Assembly (NCBI GenBank): GCA_003142015.1
Contig: PLOI01000013.1
Span: 19,207 to 52,811 of the forward strand
Direction of reading: 5' to 3'
DNA length: 33,605 bases
Source of the DNA: Acidobacteriaceae bacterium
GTDB taxonomy: Bacteria; Acidobacteriota; Terriglobia; Terriglobales; Acidobacteriaceae
Below the pieces are notes generated by a model that was given only the letters and a program-made list of their open reading frames with translations, did no database searches and had not been told where the DNA came from. Within the stretch, counting starts at the first letter, position 1. The number at the start of each line of letters is the position of its first letter. Position numbers and translations under genes: made by a program. This document shows, one piece after another, positions 15,175 to 25,026 of this stretch.

Positions 15175-16734
15175 TCAGCTGTTACCGCATTGATTCGATA
15201 TATCCCAGTTGACGTAGACAGGATTACCTAACAACCACAGCTTGCCGTCGGCGCCCACCACTTCTGCGCGGAACCAGTGGCGGCGGCCATCGCTCACCCA
15301 AGCCAAAGAAAAACTCTGATCGGTAGACGAAACAGCCACGCCGGTTTTGAGAGCAACTCCCTCGCCGTCCTCGATCCAGCGTGCCGTTCCGCCTGTTGCG
15401 GCGGTTACATGCATATCGAAGTTCACCGTTTCGCCTTCCGGAGCGACGAGAAGATCTCCCATGTGAACAGCCTTGTCTCCGGCTCGCGCTGTCACTTCGA
15501 GAAGACGATTCCGGGTTCCCGCAAGGTCGATGAACACGTGCCCGGCGCGGATGCCGGCAATAATCGCGGGCGTCGAAAGTTCTGTGGCATAGACGACAGT
15601 CGTTGGACTCCCGATAGAGCCAATTTCGTCGAGCGGCTGCATGGGCCGGTGATTGTCGCTTCCGCCAATTCCCGCCAGACGGCAGCCATCGTTCAGTTGC
15701 TTGTCCCAAAAAGGAATGTTGGGGATGCTGTACTGCTCGCTGCCTCCGTTTACCGCTTCTACGGTTGTCAGCAGATGCATATCCACCTTGGAAGGCGGCG
15801 TCCATCCACACCCCATACACATTTCGCCGCTGGGGTCGCCGGGATGATTGATTGAAGTAATTCCACCCAGGCTGTCGGCGTTGCGCAGCAGAGTATTCAT
15901 GTCGGGAACTTCTTTGCTTCCCAGGCGAAAATCGACAAAATCAGTGGTGCCGAGAAAGTTGATGTGGCCGTCGAAGGTGGTGATTTCGCGTCCGGGAATC
16001 AGCAGCAACTTATCAAAGTAAGGCTGCAACTCGCGCATGGGATTATATTGCGAGGTCGCGTTGTGGTCGGTAATCGCGATGAAGTCGAGTCCGCGACGGG
16101 CGGCCGCATCCGCAGTGAAGTAGACCGGGCACGGTACCATCTTTCCCGTCTGACTCGGACATTCGCCATCGCTCTGCGCGGTGTGCATATGCAGATCGCC
16201 GCGATACCATGCAGGCCCTGCCTTGAGCGGCACATTCAATTCCGCTGGTTCGCTCGATACGGAACCGGTGGATGAAAAGTACAGATGCACGATGAAGTGC
16301 GATTGCACATTCGGGCGAATGTTAGGCACGCCGATCAGCACATTCCACTTACCCGGAGGAATAAGTCCCGGAAGGCACGAGGGGGTGGCATCGTTAATTC
16401 CCACAGTGAGCAGGGATTTGTTGCCGCCGCTCCAGCAGCGAAGTTCCTCGGGATCAAGCAAGCCCAGATCGAGAGCTGTGTGCTGCTCCTTGCCGGTGTA
16501 AGCGAAAGTCAGCGTGACCCGCTCCGTTCCAGCAGGCACCACGAATGGCACTTGAATGTAGGTCTGATTCTGCGCGTCGGTGACTACGCCCTCTAGAACC
16601 ATATCCGGAGCGGAAGCGGGAGTGGCAGTAGGAGTCTGCTGGCCGCCCATGGCAGCGGCCGAAATCGGAAACAAAAAGAAAGAAAGCGTGGCGCAGGCGA
16701 TGGTTCGTCCTGACCGGAATAATAGGTGAGTCAT
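15175..16734 (-). CDS. Secreted PHP-domain metallohydrolase, CehA/McbA family
   Basis: A 519-residue protein with a signal peptide (about 1-28, TIACATLSFFLFPISAAA). A beta-sandwich-like region (about 45-165) precedes the PHP domain. The metal site is complete: YRGDLHMHTAQSDG (His182, His184, Asp189), AITDHN (Asp223, His224), PGREITT (Glu250), His257, SINHPG (His297) and GGSDNH (Asp360, His362). The PHP fold hydrolyses phosphoesters and related bonds; the CehA/McbA branch includes a carbamate-ester hydrolase, so the bond cut here is open. A CMGCGW motif near 306 might bind an extra metal or form a disulfide. A C-terminal beta domain (about 430-519) follows. Start ATG 16734 has AGGAG eight bases upstream. 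It lies between a TonB-receptor gene and the GH38-like gene. Confidence 0.82.
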   Translation of the reverse strand: MTHLLFRSGRTIACATLSFFLFPISAAAMGGQQTPTATPASAPDMVLEGVVTDAQNQTYIQVPFVVPAGTERVTLTFAYTGKEQHTALDLGLLDPEELRCWSGGNKSLLTVGINDATPSCLPGLIPPGKWNVLIGVPNIRPNVQSHFIVHLYFSSTGSVSSEPAELNVPLKAGPAWYRGDLHMHTAQSDGECPSQTGKMVPCPVYFTADAAARRGLDFIAITDHNATSQYNPMRELQPYFDKLLLIPGREITTFDGHINFLGTTDFVDFRLGSKEVPDMNTLLRNADSLGGITSINHPGDPSGEMCMGCGWTPPSKVDMHLLTTVEAVNGGSEQYSIPNIPFWDKQLNDGCRLAGIGGSDNHRPMQPLDEIGSIGSPTTVVYATELSTPAIIAGIRAGHVFIDLAGTRNRLLEVTARAGDKAVHMGDLLVAPEGETVNFDMHVTAATGGTARWIEDGEGVALKTGVAVSSTDQSFSLAWVSDGRRHWFRAEVVGADGKLWLLGNPVYVNWDISNQCGNS

Positions 16735-16906
16735 GGTTGGCACTCCTGGCGCGAACTGAGAGGATCTTAATTTCTTGGGTTGGAAACATGCCTGGGATTG
16801 ATCTATTCGGTTTGCACAGGCGGTGAAAGGAAAAAGTCTCTCGGCCCAAGCGCGGCGCAATCTTCAAACCCTGTACTTATGATACTAGGGAAGCATGATT
16901 GAGGCG

Positions 16907-16959
16907 AGAAAAAGGAATGCGCTGAAGATACTTTTCTGAGAAAGAATCTTCAGCGCATT
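16907..16959 (-). terminator. Rho-independent terminator after the second TonB-receptor gene
   Basis: A perfect 14-bp stem pairs 16946-16959 with 16916-16929 across a 16-base loop. On the minus strand five T follow at 16913-16909. It lies 36 bases after the receptor stop at 16995 and before the PHP-hydrolase start at 16734, so the hydrolases may have their own promoter or depend on read-through. Confidence 0.75.
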
Positions 16960-16994
16960 GTTAGTTCAGAATTTACGGAAACCGCAAGCTCCGT

Positions 16995-19900
16995 TTAGAA
17001 GATAATCTTGCCCGCGAATTGTAACTGGCGTGGAGAACCCTGAATCGAGTTGATCACACCAAAGGTGGTGCCGAGGGAGGTATTCGGATCGCCGTAGTTG
17101 GTTTTATTGGTGATGTTGAAAGCCTCGGCACGGAACTGCAGCTTGGCTCTCTCCGTAATGGGAAAGTCCTTGGTCAGGCCCGTGTCGAGCTGGTAGTAAG
17201 CGAAACCTCTGACGGCGTCGCGGGACGAATTGCCAAAGGGCGCATTGGCCGGCGGAGTGGAGTAGGCGGCCCCATTGAGGTATTGAATGCCGCTAAACGT
17301 TGGGTTGTAAGACCTGTCCGTGGACATGATCGGGCTGCCGGTCAGGTTGGGACGGTAGGAATTGCGGCCGCTGATGGTGATAAGCGACGAAACCTGCGTA
17401 TTGTTGTTTGGGCTATAGGCCATGGTGAGCGGGTCGCCGCTGCGAGCCTGAAAGATATCTGTTGTCTGCCAGCCGCCCAGAGCGGTGTTCCATGCGCGGT
17501 TCATATTTCCACCCAGCCGATGGCCCTGGCCAATGGGCAGCGTCCAGACGACGGAGGTCGAGTCAACGAACGGATGGTTGTATGCGGATATGCCGCGGTC
17601 GGCCTGCCAGTCATAGACGTTCTGCACCGAAGGAATGCCGTTGCCGCAGTTGTTGCAGTTGCCGCCGCCGTCCAGGGACTGGGCGGCGATGTCGATGGCC
17701 TTCGACCACGTGAAAGAGTTCAGCAGGTAGAGTCCGGAGGTGAAGCGCTGTTCCACCTTGGTTTGCAGGCCGTTGTAATGGGAGTAGCCCCAGGGCAGGG
17801 TGCCGATAATCGAACCAAAACCGGGGTAGCTGAAGACACGGGACTGGAGCGTAGCTGAACCGCCGGCGGTGGTCTGTGGCGCGGCCTGGTTGATGTCGTT
17901 GAAAAAGACTTCGTTAACGCCGGTGTTGCCCACATAGGCCAAATCGATCAGCAAATTGTGGCCCATATCGCGCTGCGCAGAGAAGTACCAGCTCCGTACC
18001 TGGGTGTCTGGCGAGCTGTGAGGCATGTACTGGAGGGCCGCATTGGGGGCGTCGGCTATGGTCCAGGTTGCAGGGTTGGCGAAATTGGTCGGGAAGCTGG
18101 CCTCGGTGTTGAGATAGCCGATTGTTCCAGTAGCGGCGTTGGGGGTCTGTCCGGGATAAACCTCCTGTAGCGCGTCGATGCCGTATGGTGCGTTCAGGGT
18201 CAGGTAGCTGGAGCCGGTGCGGTTCCAGTGCGAATAGCTGATGCCAAAACCACCGCGCAGAACCGTGTTGTGGGTGAGAGCGAGGGCACCGCCGATACGC
18301 GGGCCAAAGTCCTCCTTATTCGGAGCGACCGTGTAGCGGTCGCCGGAGGTGGCCAGCACCATGGACATAGTGGCGGGATCGAAGTTGGAGAGCTGGTTGT
18401 TGGCCTCGTAAATGGGAGTGGCATATTCATAACGCAGGCCCAGGTTGATCGTTAGCCGGTGGTTTACTTTCCAGTCATCCTGCACGTAGCCGCTCCATCC
18501 CCAGTCGCGAATGTTGGCAATAGTGGGGCTGGAGAGCCCCATTTCGGTGCGATAGCCGAGTAGGAAGTCGGCATAGTCGAACATCTTATTCGTATTGGCA
18601 TCCACGGGATTCGGGACAGTTGGAGCGGGATCGCCCGCAACCGCGCAGAGGGGTGTGTGGGCGGGGTAGGGAGGGGACGGGAGAAAGAGCCCATAGTAAT
18701 CGTCGTAGCATAAGCCGCTCATCTGCGCATCATAGGCATCGCCGCCCATGACGGGGTGCAGATCCTCCTGCGCCACGTGGAGCATCGTGTACTCGAGACC
18801 AACCTTGAGGGTGTGGCCCGGCAGCATCCGGGTGTAGCTGACTTTGGGATTCCAGTCTGTGGGGTTCTGGTACTGCGGGCTGGTAAACAAGCGGCCAAGG
18901 CTGGTGAAACCGCCATCGACGAAGTATTCGTATGTGACGCCGCCGGTGTATTGAGGGTCGGTGGGAAGGCCGGTGATGCCGAACATCGACAACATGCTGG
19001 GTCCGCCGGCCAGCGGAGGAGTTTTGCCCGCCTGCATCCTTGAGAAAGCGAAACGGGCCTCAAGCAAGGACTTCGAATTAATGGTCCAGGTAGCGCCGCC
19101 CACGATCTGCATCATCGGGGCATAGACGTGGCCGTCACCGTTGGCGCCTGCCGTGCCGGCAATGGATCCGGGGTCAAAAGCATTGAACCGGCTCTGCGAG
19201 TAACGGGTAAAGAGACGCAGGTTCTTGCTCGCATCATAGTCCACTTTCACGTCGCCCTTGTCGCGGTCGAAAGTGTCGGGATCGAGAATGATGTAGTTGT
19301 TGGATGAATTGCTGTTGGTGGTTGGCGGCAGGTAGAGATTCCCGTTGCTGTCCTTACCTTGCATAAGCGTGGCAGCGTAATTGATAACAGCCGCTGCGGG
19401 AATCTGGCCGTTCGCGTATTCCTTGCCGCCGGCGCCGCCTGCGGCGAGCAACAGGCCACCTCCGAGTTCGGTGCTGTTGTTGCACGGGTTCGGGTTGAGG
19501 TCCGGACCGCCGTTCAGGCCATAGTAGGGACATGGGTTGTCGACCGGCAGGTAACCTTTCGTATTATTCGGATCGTTGACGTCGTCAATCAGGTAATAGC
19601 CGAGAGGGGTGCCGGTGGGGCTCAGACCTCGCTCAGCCGCGTTGGGCAGGGTAGACGCCTGCGTGGCGGAGCTGGATTGACGGAAACCCTCGTAGTCAAC
19701 GAAGAAGAAGAGCTTGTCCTGCTTCAGCGGACCGCCCAGGGTGCCGCCGAACTGGTTTTGATGCAGCGACGGCTTTCCACCATAATCCGGCAGGAAGTAG
19801 CCGCTTGCGTCCAGATCCGTGTTGCGCAGGAACTCCCATACGCGGCCGTGGAGCTGGTTGGTGCCGTATTTAGTGACCACGTTGATGGTGGCGCCACCGG

Positions 19901-20600
19901 AGCGTCCGTACTCCGCGCCCATGTTATTAGTCACCACTTGAAACTCAGCCACCGCGTCCGGCGATAACTGCACCACCTGGTTTGAGAATCCCTGGTTGGA
20001 GGTGCCATAGAAGTTGTTATCCAGGCCGTCCAACAGATAGTTATTGAAGACGCTGCGCAAGCCGTTGACGTCGAACGACCCTTCGCGCTGGGTGTAGTTT
20101 GTGCCCAATTCGGCGGGGCTGGGAACGACGCCGGCGGTCAGCTCGACCAACTGCGAGTATTCGCGCCCGTTCAGCGGCAGTTCGGCGATTTCGCGCTCAT
20201 TGACCACCTGCCCGCGCTCGCTCGATTCGGTCTCCAACTGTGTCGCCTCAGCCGTGGTAGTTACAGAGGCGGTTGCGGCGCCCACCCGTAGGGGAACGTC
20301 TACGCGCTGGTGCGCGCCGACCGTCAGTTCAAATTTGGCCGTGGCCACTTGAAAGCCCGGCGCCGTCACCTTCAGCTCATAGGGGCCGATGGAAACGTCA
20401 ATGAACCGGAACTCTCCCCGGTCATCGGAGGTTGCCGTGGCGAGCGCCCCGGTGGCTGTGTTGTGCAACGCCACCTGAGAGTGTGAAACGGCCGCTCCGC
20501 TCGGATCGGTCACGATTCCGAGCACCGTTGCTGTATCGAATTGCGCTCTGGCACTGGCTGCAAGCACCACAAAGAACACAAACACTGCTAAACGCCGCAT
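16995..20600 (-). CDS. TonB-dependent receptor, Oar-like, with N-terminal carboxypeptidase-regulatory-like domain
   Basis: A 1201-residue outer-membrane transporter. The signal peptide MRRLAVFVFFVVLAASARAQ is followed by a CarboxypepD-regulatory-like beta domain (about 22-110, VLGIVTDPSGAAVSHSQVAL and GEFRFIDVSIGPYELKVTAPGF). The plug domain has ELPLNGREYSQLVELTAGV, DVNGLRSVFNNYLLDGLDNN and AEYGRSGGATINVVTKYGTNQLHG. A long beta-barrel ends FNITNKTNYGDPN and a terminal Phe, as needed for barrel assembly. Such receptors are abundant in acidobacteria and import large or bulky substrates using TonB energy. GGAGG lies eight bases before ATG. It follows the other receptor on the same strand after 343 bases. 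Substrate is inferred only from the neighbouring hydrolases. Confidence 0.9.
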   Translation of the reverse strand: MRRLAVFVFFVVLAASARAQFDTATVLGIVTDPSGAAVSHSQVALHNTATGALATATSDDRGEFRFIDVSIGPYELKVTAPGFQVATAKFELTVGAHQRVDVPLRVGAATASVTTTAEATQLETESSERGQVVNEREIAELPLNGREYSQLVELTAGVVPSPAELGTNYTQREGSFDVNGLRSVFNNYLLDGLDNNFYGTSNQGFSNQVVQLSPDAVAEFQVVTNNMGAEYGRSGGATINVVTKYGTNQLHGRVWEFLRNTDLDASGYFLPDYGGKPSLHQNQFGGTLGGPLKQDKLFFFVDYEGFRQSSSATQASTLPNAAERGLSPTGTPLGYYLIDDVNDPNNTKGYLPVDNPCPYYGLNGGPDLNPNPCNNSTELGGGLLLAAGGAGGKEYANGQIPAAAVINYAATLMQGKDSNGNLYLPPTTNSNSSNNYIILDPDTFDRDKGDVKVDYDASKNLRLFTRYSQSRFNAFDPGSIAGTAGANGDGHVYAPMMQIVGGATWTINSKSLLEARFAFSRMQAGKTPPLAGGPSMLSMFGITGLPTDPQYTGGVTYEYFVDGGFTSLGRLFTSPQYQNPTDWNPKVSYTRMLPGHTLKVGLEYTMLHVAQEDLHPVMGGDAYDAQMSGLCYDDYYGLFLPSPPYPAHTPLCAVAGDPAPTVPNPVDANTNKMFDYADFLLGYRTEMGLSSPTIANIRDWGWSGYVQDDWKVNHRLTINLGLRYEYATPIYEANNQLSNFDPATMSMVLATSGDRYTVAPNKEDFGPRIGGALALTHNTVLRGGFGISYSHWNRTGSSYLTLNAPYGIDALQEVYPGQTPNAATGTIGYLNTEASFPTNFANPATWTIADAPNAALQYMPHSSPDTQVRSWYFSAQRDMGHNLLIDLAYVGNTGVNEVFFNDINQAAPQTTAGGSATLQSRVFSYPGFGSIIGTLPWGYSHYNGLQTKVEQRFTSGLYLLNSFTWSKAIDIAAQSLDGGGNCNNCGNGIPSVQNVYDWQADRGISAYNHPFVDSTSVVWTLPIGQGHRLGGNMNRAWNTALGGWQTTDIFQARSGDPLTMAYSPNNNTQVSSLITISGRNSYRPNLTGSPIMSTDRSYNPTFSGIQYLNGAAYSTPPANAPFGNSSRDAVRGFAYYQLDTGLTKDFPITERAKLQFRAEAFNITNKTNYGDPNTSLGTTFGVINSIQGSPRQLQFAGKIIF

Positions 20601-20943
20601 CGTTTCTTCCTCCGGAATTTTGCTGAAGTGGACTTACGGGAAATGCTATGCCTCGCCGGATAACGGTGTCAATAGCAAAAGGCGGTGTCGGCGCGGGCAT
20701 TGGCGAGTAGCCTTGCCTGATAAATTAAGGCCCGATGAATTAATTGTTTTGTAATAAAGAAAAGTCAGCATGAGTTCGAAAGATTGTTAGCGGGTGAGTT
20801 ATAAGATGCGAGGCGAGTAATTGGATGGAATCTTGTAAGTAATAAATGAGTCATAAGTGGCTTAATCTAATTTCCCCGCACCAGGTGCAAATTGCTGCGC
20901 CGGATGCGGGGATGGTGTGGCCCGCTACGCGGGGATTAGCTTT
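20601..20943. other. AT-rich 343-bp gap between the two TonB-receptor genes
   Basis: No gene is seen. The part next to the upstream receptor stop has a small hairpin CCCGC/GCGGG (20921-20933) without a T tract. The middle (about 20720-20875) is strikingly AT-rich against the flanking genes, as expected for the promoter of the receptor ending at 16995. I could not fix a convincing -35/-10 pair or a LacI-type operator here. Confidence 0.4.
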
Positions 20944-23900
20944 CTAGAAGAACATCTTCAGCGCGAGTTGAATCGTACGCGCCCCGTTGTTCCCGTTGCT
21001 GTTCTTCGTAGCCCCGATGTTGCTGAAGCTGCCGGCCTGGAAGTTCAACTGCTGCGGCTGCGCGAAGGGCGGCGTGTTGGTGATGTTGAAGGCTTCCGCG
21101 CGGAACTGGAAGCGGAACGATTCCGTGACTGTGAAGTTCTTGAGAAGCGCGGCGTCCAGGTTGGTGTAATGCGGCCCGCGCACCTGTTGGATCTCTCCAC
21201 CGAGCGGCGAGTAATCGACCTGTCCAACTTGGGTAGCCGTAGGCGGCGTAGCGAACGCGCTGGGGTTGAGCCATTGCGTATAGTTGTGTGGTCCGGCATA
21301 GAGACTCTGTCCGGCTACCACGTTGGCGGAGCAACCGAAGTCGGCCGTCGTGGCGGTGGGGCAAGTGACCGTGAACGGCTGCCCGCTTTGGAAGGTGTAG
21401 AAGCCGCTGATCTCCCACCCGCCCACGATGAGGTCCGCGGCCCTGTTCATGGCGGAGCCTAACAGCTTGCCACGGCCGAAGGGCAGGCCGTAGGTGGCGG
21501 CGGCGTGCCACAGGTCGGTGGCGTCGGCGTCGCAGAGGCCGTAGTCGCCTTTGATACCGAACCCCTTGAGCCATTGGCCGCGGTAACCTGCGTTGAACTG
21601 CGAGTTCTGCGGCGCGTGCTGGTCGCCCGTGCACCGGGACCAGGTGTAGTTGGCGAGCACCGTAAGCCCAAAGCTCATCTGGTGCTGATAGGTGATCTGC
21701 ATGGAGTTGTAGCTGGTGTTGGCGTTCGTGGTTTCGTAGGTGCCGTTCCGCGCCATGTATGGGTACGGAATATACAGCTGGGTGTTGGCGCCAGGCGGCA
21801 AGATCACAGAGTTGCTGTTCGAGGTCCCCAGAATATCAAGGTGACGGCCCTGGGTACCGACGTAGCCAATCTGGATCGCGTCGTGGTTCGTGAACTGATC
21901 CTCGACGGTCAGGTTCTCCGTCTGTATCATCGGCGTCTGGTAGTTGAACTGGCGGCCATTGAGAGTCGCGCCGAGATAGTCGCTACCGATGTATTGGCCT
22001 CCCACGCAAGTGCTGAGGGGCAGAGTGGAGCAGGAAACCGGCGTTGTTGTGTACGGGCTCGGGCTTTGCAGCACGGTCGCACTGTTGAAGTTGAAGTTAT
22101 TGAAGGTATTTTCCAGGGTCGCCGGCGCGTTCGAAGAACCGGCGAGCAGCGGGTGATTGGAGTCGGGAGCGGGGATGGTCTGCGTGTAGCCAAAGGGATA
22201 GTTCAATCCCAGCGTGCCGCCGTAACCGAGGTTGCCCAGCGCTCCATAGGCCGTGCCGAAGCCTCCGCGTACCACCAGCGTAGGCCGCAACTTGTAAGCG
22301 AACCCCACACGCGGCGCGAAGTTGGTCTTTTGATCGTTGCCGAGTGCGGCATTTCCAGAGCACGTGATGCTGATATTGCTGAGGGCGGCCACGGTATTAA
22401 AGATCGTGGCCCGCGGGGTTTGGCAAGTCTGGTTGGGAATGTAGAAGTTTGCGGTGGCTCCATTGCCGCCCGCAGGAACAAAGTTGGACTGGAAGCCCCG
22501 GGTTTCGTCGTAGGGCGTGAACAGATCCCAGCGCACGCCCAGGTTCAACGTCAACTTGGGATTCACCTTCCAGTCGTCCTGGAAGTAGGCGCCGATGTAC
22601 CAGCGATGGTCGTCGGTGACTGGAATGTTCGAGGCGGAAAAGCCGTTCTGGCCGCCCACGAAGTCGACGCCGCCATTGGTTGCTCCAACCGTGGAAGCAA
22701 TCGGTGTCAGCACCATGTCACTGATGCCGTTCAACCCAGTGCCGCCCGGAGTGATACGGTTGGGAATATCGGTGTACATGCCATTGAAGCTCATGTCACC
22801 GCGGCCTTGCGGCGGCTGCGAGATGTTGCCTTCCAGGTCGTCCACCTGGATACCGGTCTTGAAGGCGTGATTGCGCCAGACCTTGGTGACCGCGTCCGCT
22901 CCCTCCAGGCTCCATACATATTGCAGCGTAGGCGAGTAGTTGCCGATGCCGAGTCCCCTGAGCCCGCCAATGTTGATGATGGGCAGGCCTCCGTTGCCGG
23001 CCACCTGCGGAACGCCCTGGATGCCGTACTCGAGGGGGATATTGCACGTACCAGGGCCCGGAGCCACGGTTCCCGTGCAGGCTGCACTTCCGAAGTCATC
23101 GCCCCAGACGGACACCTGGAGCTTGTCGCTGTGGATCATGCCTACGTGCATCTCGTTGGTGAGCGTGGGAGTGAGGATGCGCGTGTAGCCGACTGCCCAG
23201 GCCCAGGCCGGCAGTTGGTCGACGCGTCCGCCGCTCTGGCCCGCGCCAACCCCCGGGAAATACGAGGGCACATCGGCGGTCAGGTAGCTCCTGTCATAGA
23301 CGCCAAACAGGATGTTCTTGGGGCCGATGTTGGCATCGATCCGAACGTCGTAGGTGTTGGTGTTTTTGTCCTCGATGGGAACGTAGCCTTGAAAATTATT
23401 GGCGAGGCCGGGGGCTGTCGCCGCCGGGTACAGGCCCAGCAGCTTGACTGCGTTCGGATCCTGGCGGCTGGTGGGAATGACGTTGAGGGTGGAGAGGAGC
23501 ACGCCGCCGGCGTCCTGTGTGAAGTCCTTCGTGGTGTTGCCAACAAAGGAGGAGCAGCCGCCTGAAGCAGTGCAATTGAAGAAAGGATCGCGTACGTAGC
23601 CATTCGGCGTGCCAGTAAGGCCGGTGACTGGATCGATGCCGCTGGCCGGAAGCTGGCGGGTTGAAGCCGGATCTAAGATGGTGCCGTTGGAGAAGACGCG
23701 GCCCAGGGCGTCGGTGTGGCAGCCGGTGGTGACGCCGGCGTTGCAGGTGCTCGAGGGGTTGTAGGTGATGTTGTCCTGCAGGTTGGTGAAATTGCTGCTG
23801 ACCATGCCCTTGCTGGGCACAGTCAAATTGCCGTCCGGCACCGGCAGGACGTAGCGGCCTCCCTGGTAGTCGGCAAACCAGAAGAGCCGATTCTTGCCAT

Positions 23901-24885
23901 GAACCACCCCAGGGATGATGACGGGACCGCCCGCAGTGAATCCGAACAGGTTTTGGTGATACTCGGGAATGGCCTTACCAACGCAGAAAAAGCAGTTCGC
24001 GTTCAGATCGTTGTTGCGCACGTATTCCCAGAGGTCGCCATGCACGCTGTTGGTGCCCGATTTGAGGGCCGCGTTGACGACACCGCCGGTGGAATGTCCC
24101 AATTCGGCGCTGAAGTTGCCGCTCTGCAGCGTAAATTCCTGGACGGCATCGGGCGGCGGCACGATGGCTGCGTTGGTCCCGGTATAGTTGCCGCCATAGA
24201 ACTCGATGTTGTCGTTAATGCCGTTGAGGCGGAAATCGTTTTGCCATTCGTCGACGCCATTCACCCTGAAATAAGCAGACGAAGAGCTGCCTGCGTCGGC
24301 GGTGCCGTTCCCGCCACTACTGTTTGAGGGCGCATCAGTACTGACGCCGGCGGAAAGTTGCGCCAGCGAGCCCCAATCGCGGGTGACAAGCGGCAGATCG
24401 TTTACGGCCTGGTTGGTGATGGTTTGCCCGATCTGCGCGTTCTCCGCCTCAAGCAGCGGAGCCGCGGCGGTGACGGTTACAGACTGGCTCACATTGCCGG
24501 TAGCAAAAGGTATATCCAGGGTCAAAACCTTTTGTATGTGAACCTCAACTCCGTGAATCACATAGGCTTTGAATCCGGCTCCTTCTGCCTTGATGCTGTA
24601 GGTTCCGGGCTTCAGATCATCGAAGACGTAAGTGCCGGTTGAGGTTGACACCGTATTGAGCTTCACATTTGTGGCGTCCGCGGTCAGCGTAATTCTTGCG
24701 CCAACAACCACCGCGCCGGTTGGGTCTGTGACGGTGCCGGTGATTCCACCGGTATCAAGCTGAGCCGTCATGCGGCAGGGAAGCAGCAGAAGAGCCAACA
24801 CCCCCAAAACCGCAAGCGACAGCCCTCGAAGTGCAGTCTTGCGTGATGCCTGCAAGACCAGCGTGGAGAGAAAATTCTTTGACAT
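20944..24885 (-). CDS. TonB-dependent receptor, Oar-like, with N-terminal carboxypeptidase-regulatory-like domain
   Basis: A 1313-residue outer-membrane receptor. The signal peptide has an extended basic N-region and the core GLSLAVLGVLALLLLPC. The carboxypeptidase-regulatory-like domain is ITGTVTDPTGAVVVGARITL to GTYVFDDLKPGTYSIKAEGAGFKAY. The plug has DLPLVTRDWGSLAQLSAGVS, FRLNGINDNIEFYGGNYTG and AELGHSTGGVVNAALKSGTNSVHGD. The barrel ends IQLALKMFF with a terminal Phe. Start ATG 24885 is set by AAGGAGG six bases upstream; the open frame runs 23 codons further without a ribosome site. It resembles the next receptor in plan but diverges widely in sequence, so the pair is not a recent duplication. 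It is the first gene of the minus-strand run and has a long upstream region with a LacI-type palindrome. Confidence 0.9.
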   Translation of the reverse strand: MSKNFLSTLVLQASRKTALRGLSLAVLGVLALLLLPCRMTAQLDTGGITGTVTDPTGAVVVGARITLTADATNVKLNTVSTSTGTYVFDDLKPGTYSIKAEGAGFKAYVIHGVEVHIQKVLTLDIPFATGNVSQSVTVTAAAPLLEAENAQIGQTITNQAVNDLPLVTRDWGSLAQLSAGVSTDAPSNSSGGNGTADAGSSSSAYFRVNGVDEWQNDFRLNGINDNIEFYGGNYTGTNAAIVPPPDAVQEFTLQSGNFSAELGHSTGGVVNAALKSGTNSVHGDLWEYVRNNDLNANCFFCVGKAIPEYHQNLFGFTAGGPVIIPGVVHGKNRLFWFADYQGGRYVLPVPDGNLTVPSKGMVSSNFTNLQDNITYNPSSTCNAGVTTGCHTDALGRVFSNGTILDPASTRQLPASGIDPVTGLTGTPNGYVRDPFFNCTASGGCSSFVGNTTKDFTQDAGGVLLSTLNVIPTSRQDPNAVKLLGLYPAATAPGLANNFQGYVPIEDKNTNTYDVRIDANIGPKNILFGVYDRSYLTADVPSYFPGVGAGQSGGRVDQLPAWAWAVGYTRILTPTLTNEMHVGMIHSDKLQVSVWGDDFGSAACTGTVAPGPGTCNIPLEYGIQGVPQVAGNGGLPIINIGGLRGLGIGNYSPTLQYVWSLEGADAVTKVWRNHAFKTGIQVDDLEGNISQPPQGRGDMSFNGMYTDIPNRITPGGTGLNGISDMVLTPIASTVGATNGGVDFVGGQNGFSASNIPVTDDHRWYIGAYFQDDWKVNPKLTLNLGVRWDLFTPYDETRGFQSNFVPAGGNGATANFYIPNQTCQTPRATIFNTVAALSNISITCSGNAALGNDQKTNFAPRVGFAYKLRPTLVVRGGFGTAYGALGNLGYGGTLGLNYPFGYTQTIPAPDSNHPLLAGSSNAPATLENTFNNFNFNSATVLQSPSPYTTTPVSCSTLPLSTCVGGQYIGSDYLGATLNGRQFNYQTPMIQTENLTVEDQFTNHDAIQIGYVGTQGRHLDILGTSNSNSVILPPGANTQLYIPYPYMARNGTYETTNANTSYNSMQITYQHQMSFGLTVLANYTWSRCTGDQHAPQNSQFNAGYRGQWLKGFGIKGDYGLCDADATDLWHAAATYGLPFGRGKLLGSAMNRAADLIVGGWEISGFYTFQSGQPFTVTCPTATTADFGCSANVVAGQSLYAGPHNYTQWLNPSAFATPPTATQVGQVDYSPLGGEIQQVRGPHYTNLDAALLKNFTVTESFRFQFRAEAFNITNTPPFAQPQQLNFQAGSFSNIGATKNSNGNNGARTIQLALKMFF

Positions 24886-25026
24886 GTACAGCCTCCTTGA
24901 AGTTGACCGACAATAGCAAATGTCATGCTCCTTTAACGGAGCCAGAAAACACACTCAACCATTCCACAATTCCGCAATGAAGTCAGAAAATTTGTTTGTG
25001 ATTGACCCCAAAATTGATTTGTCTCT

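Noticed and set aside
21505-23565. A 686-codon plus-strand open frame
   Set aside because: It lies wholly within the TonB-receptor gene on the other strand, and its translation is Val/Gly/Arg-rich with no recognisable fold; an antisense artefact of codon bias.
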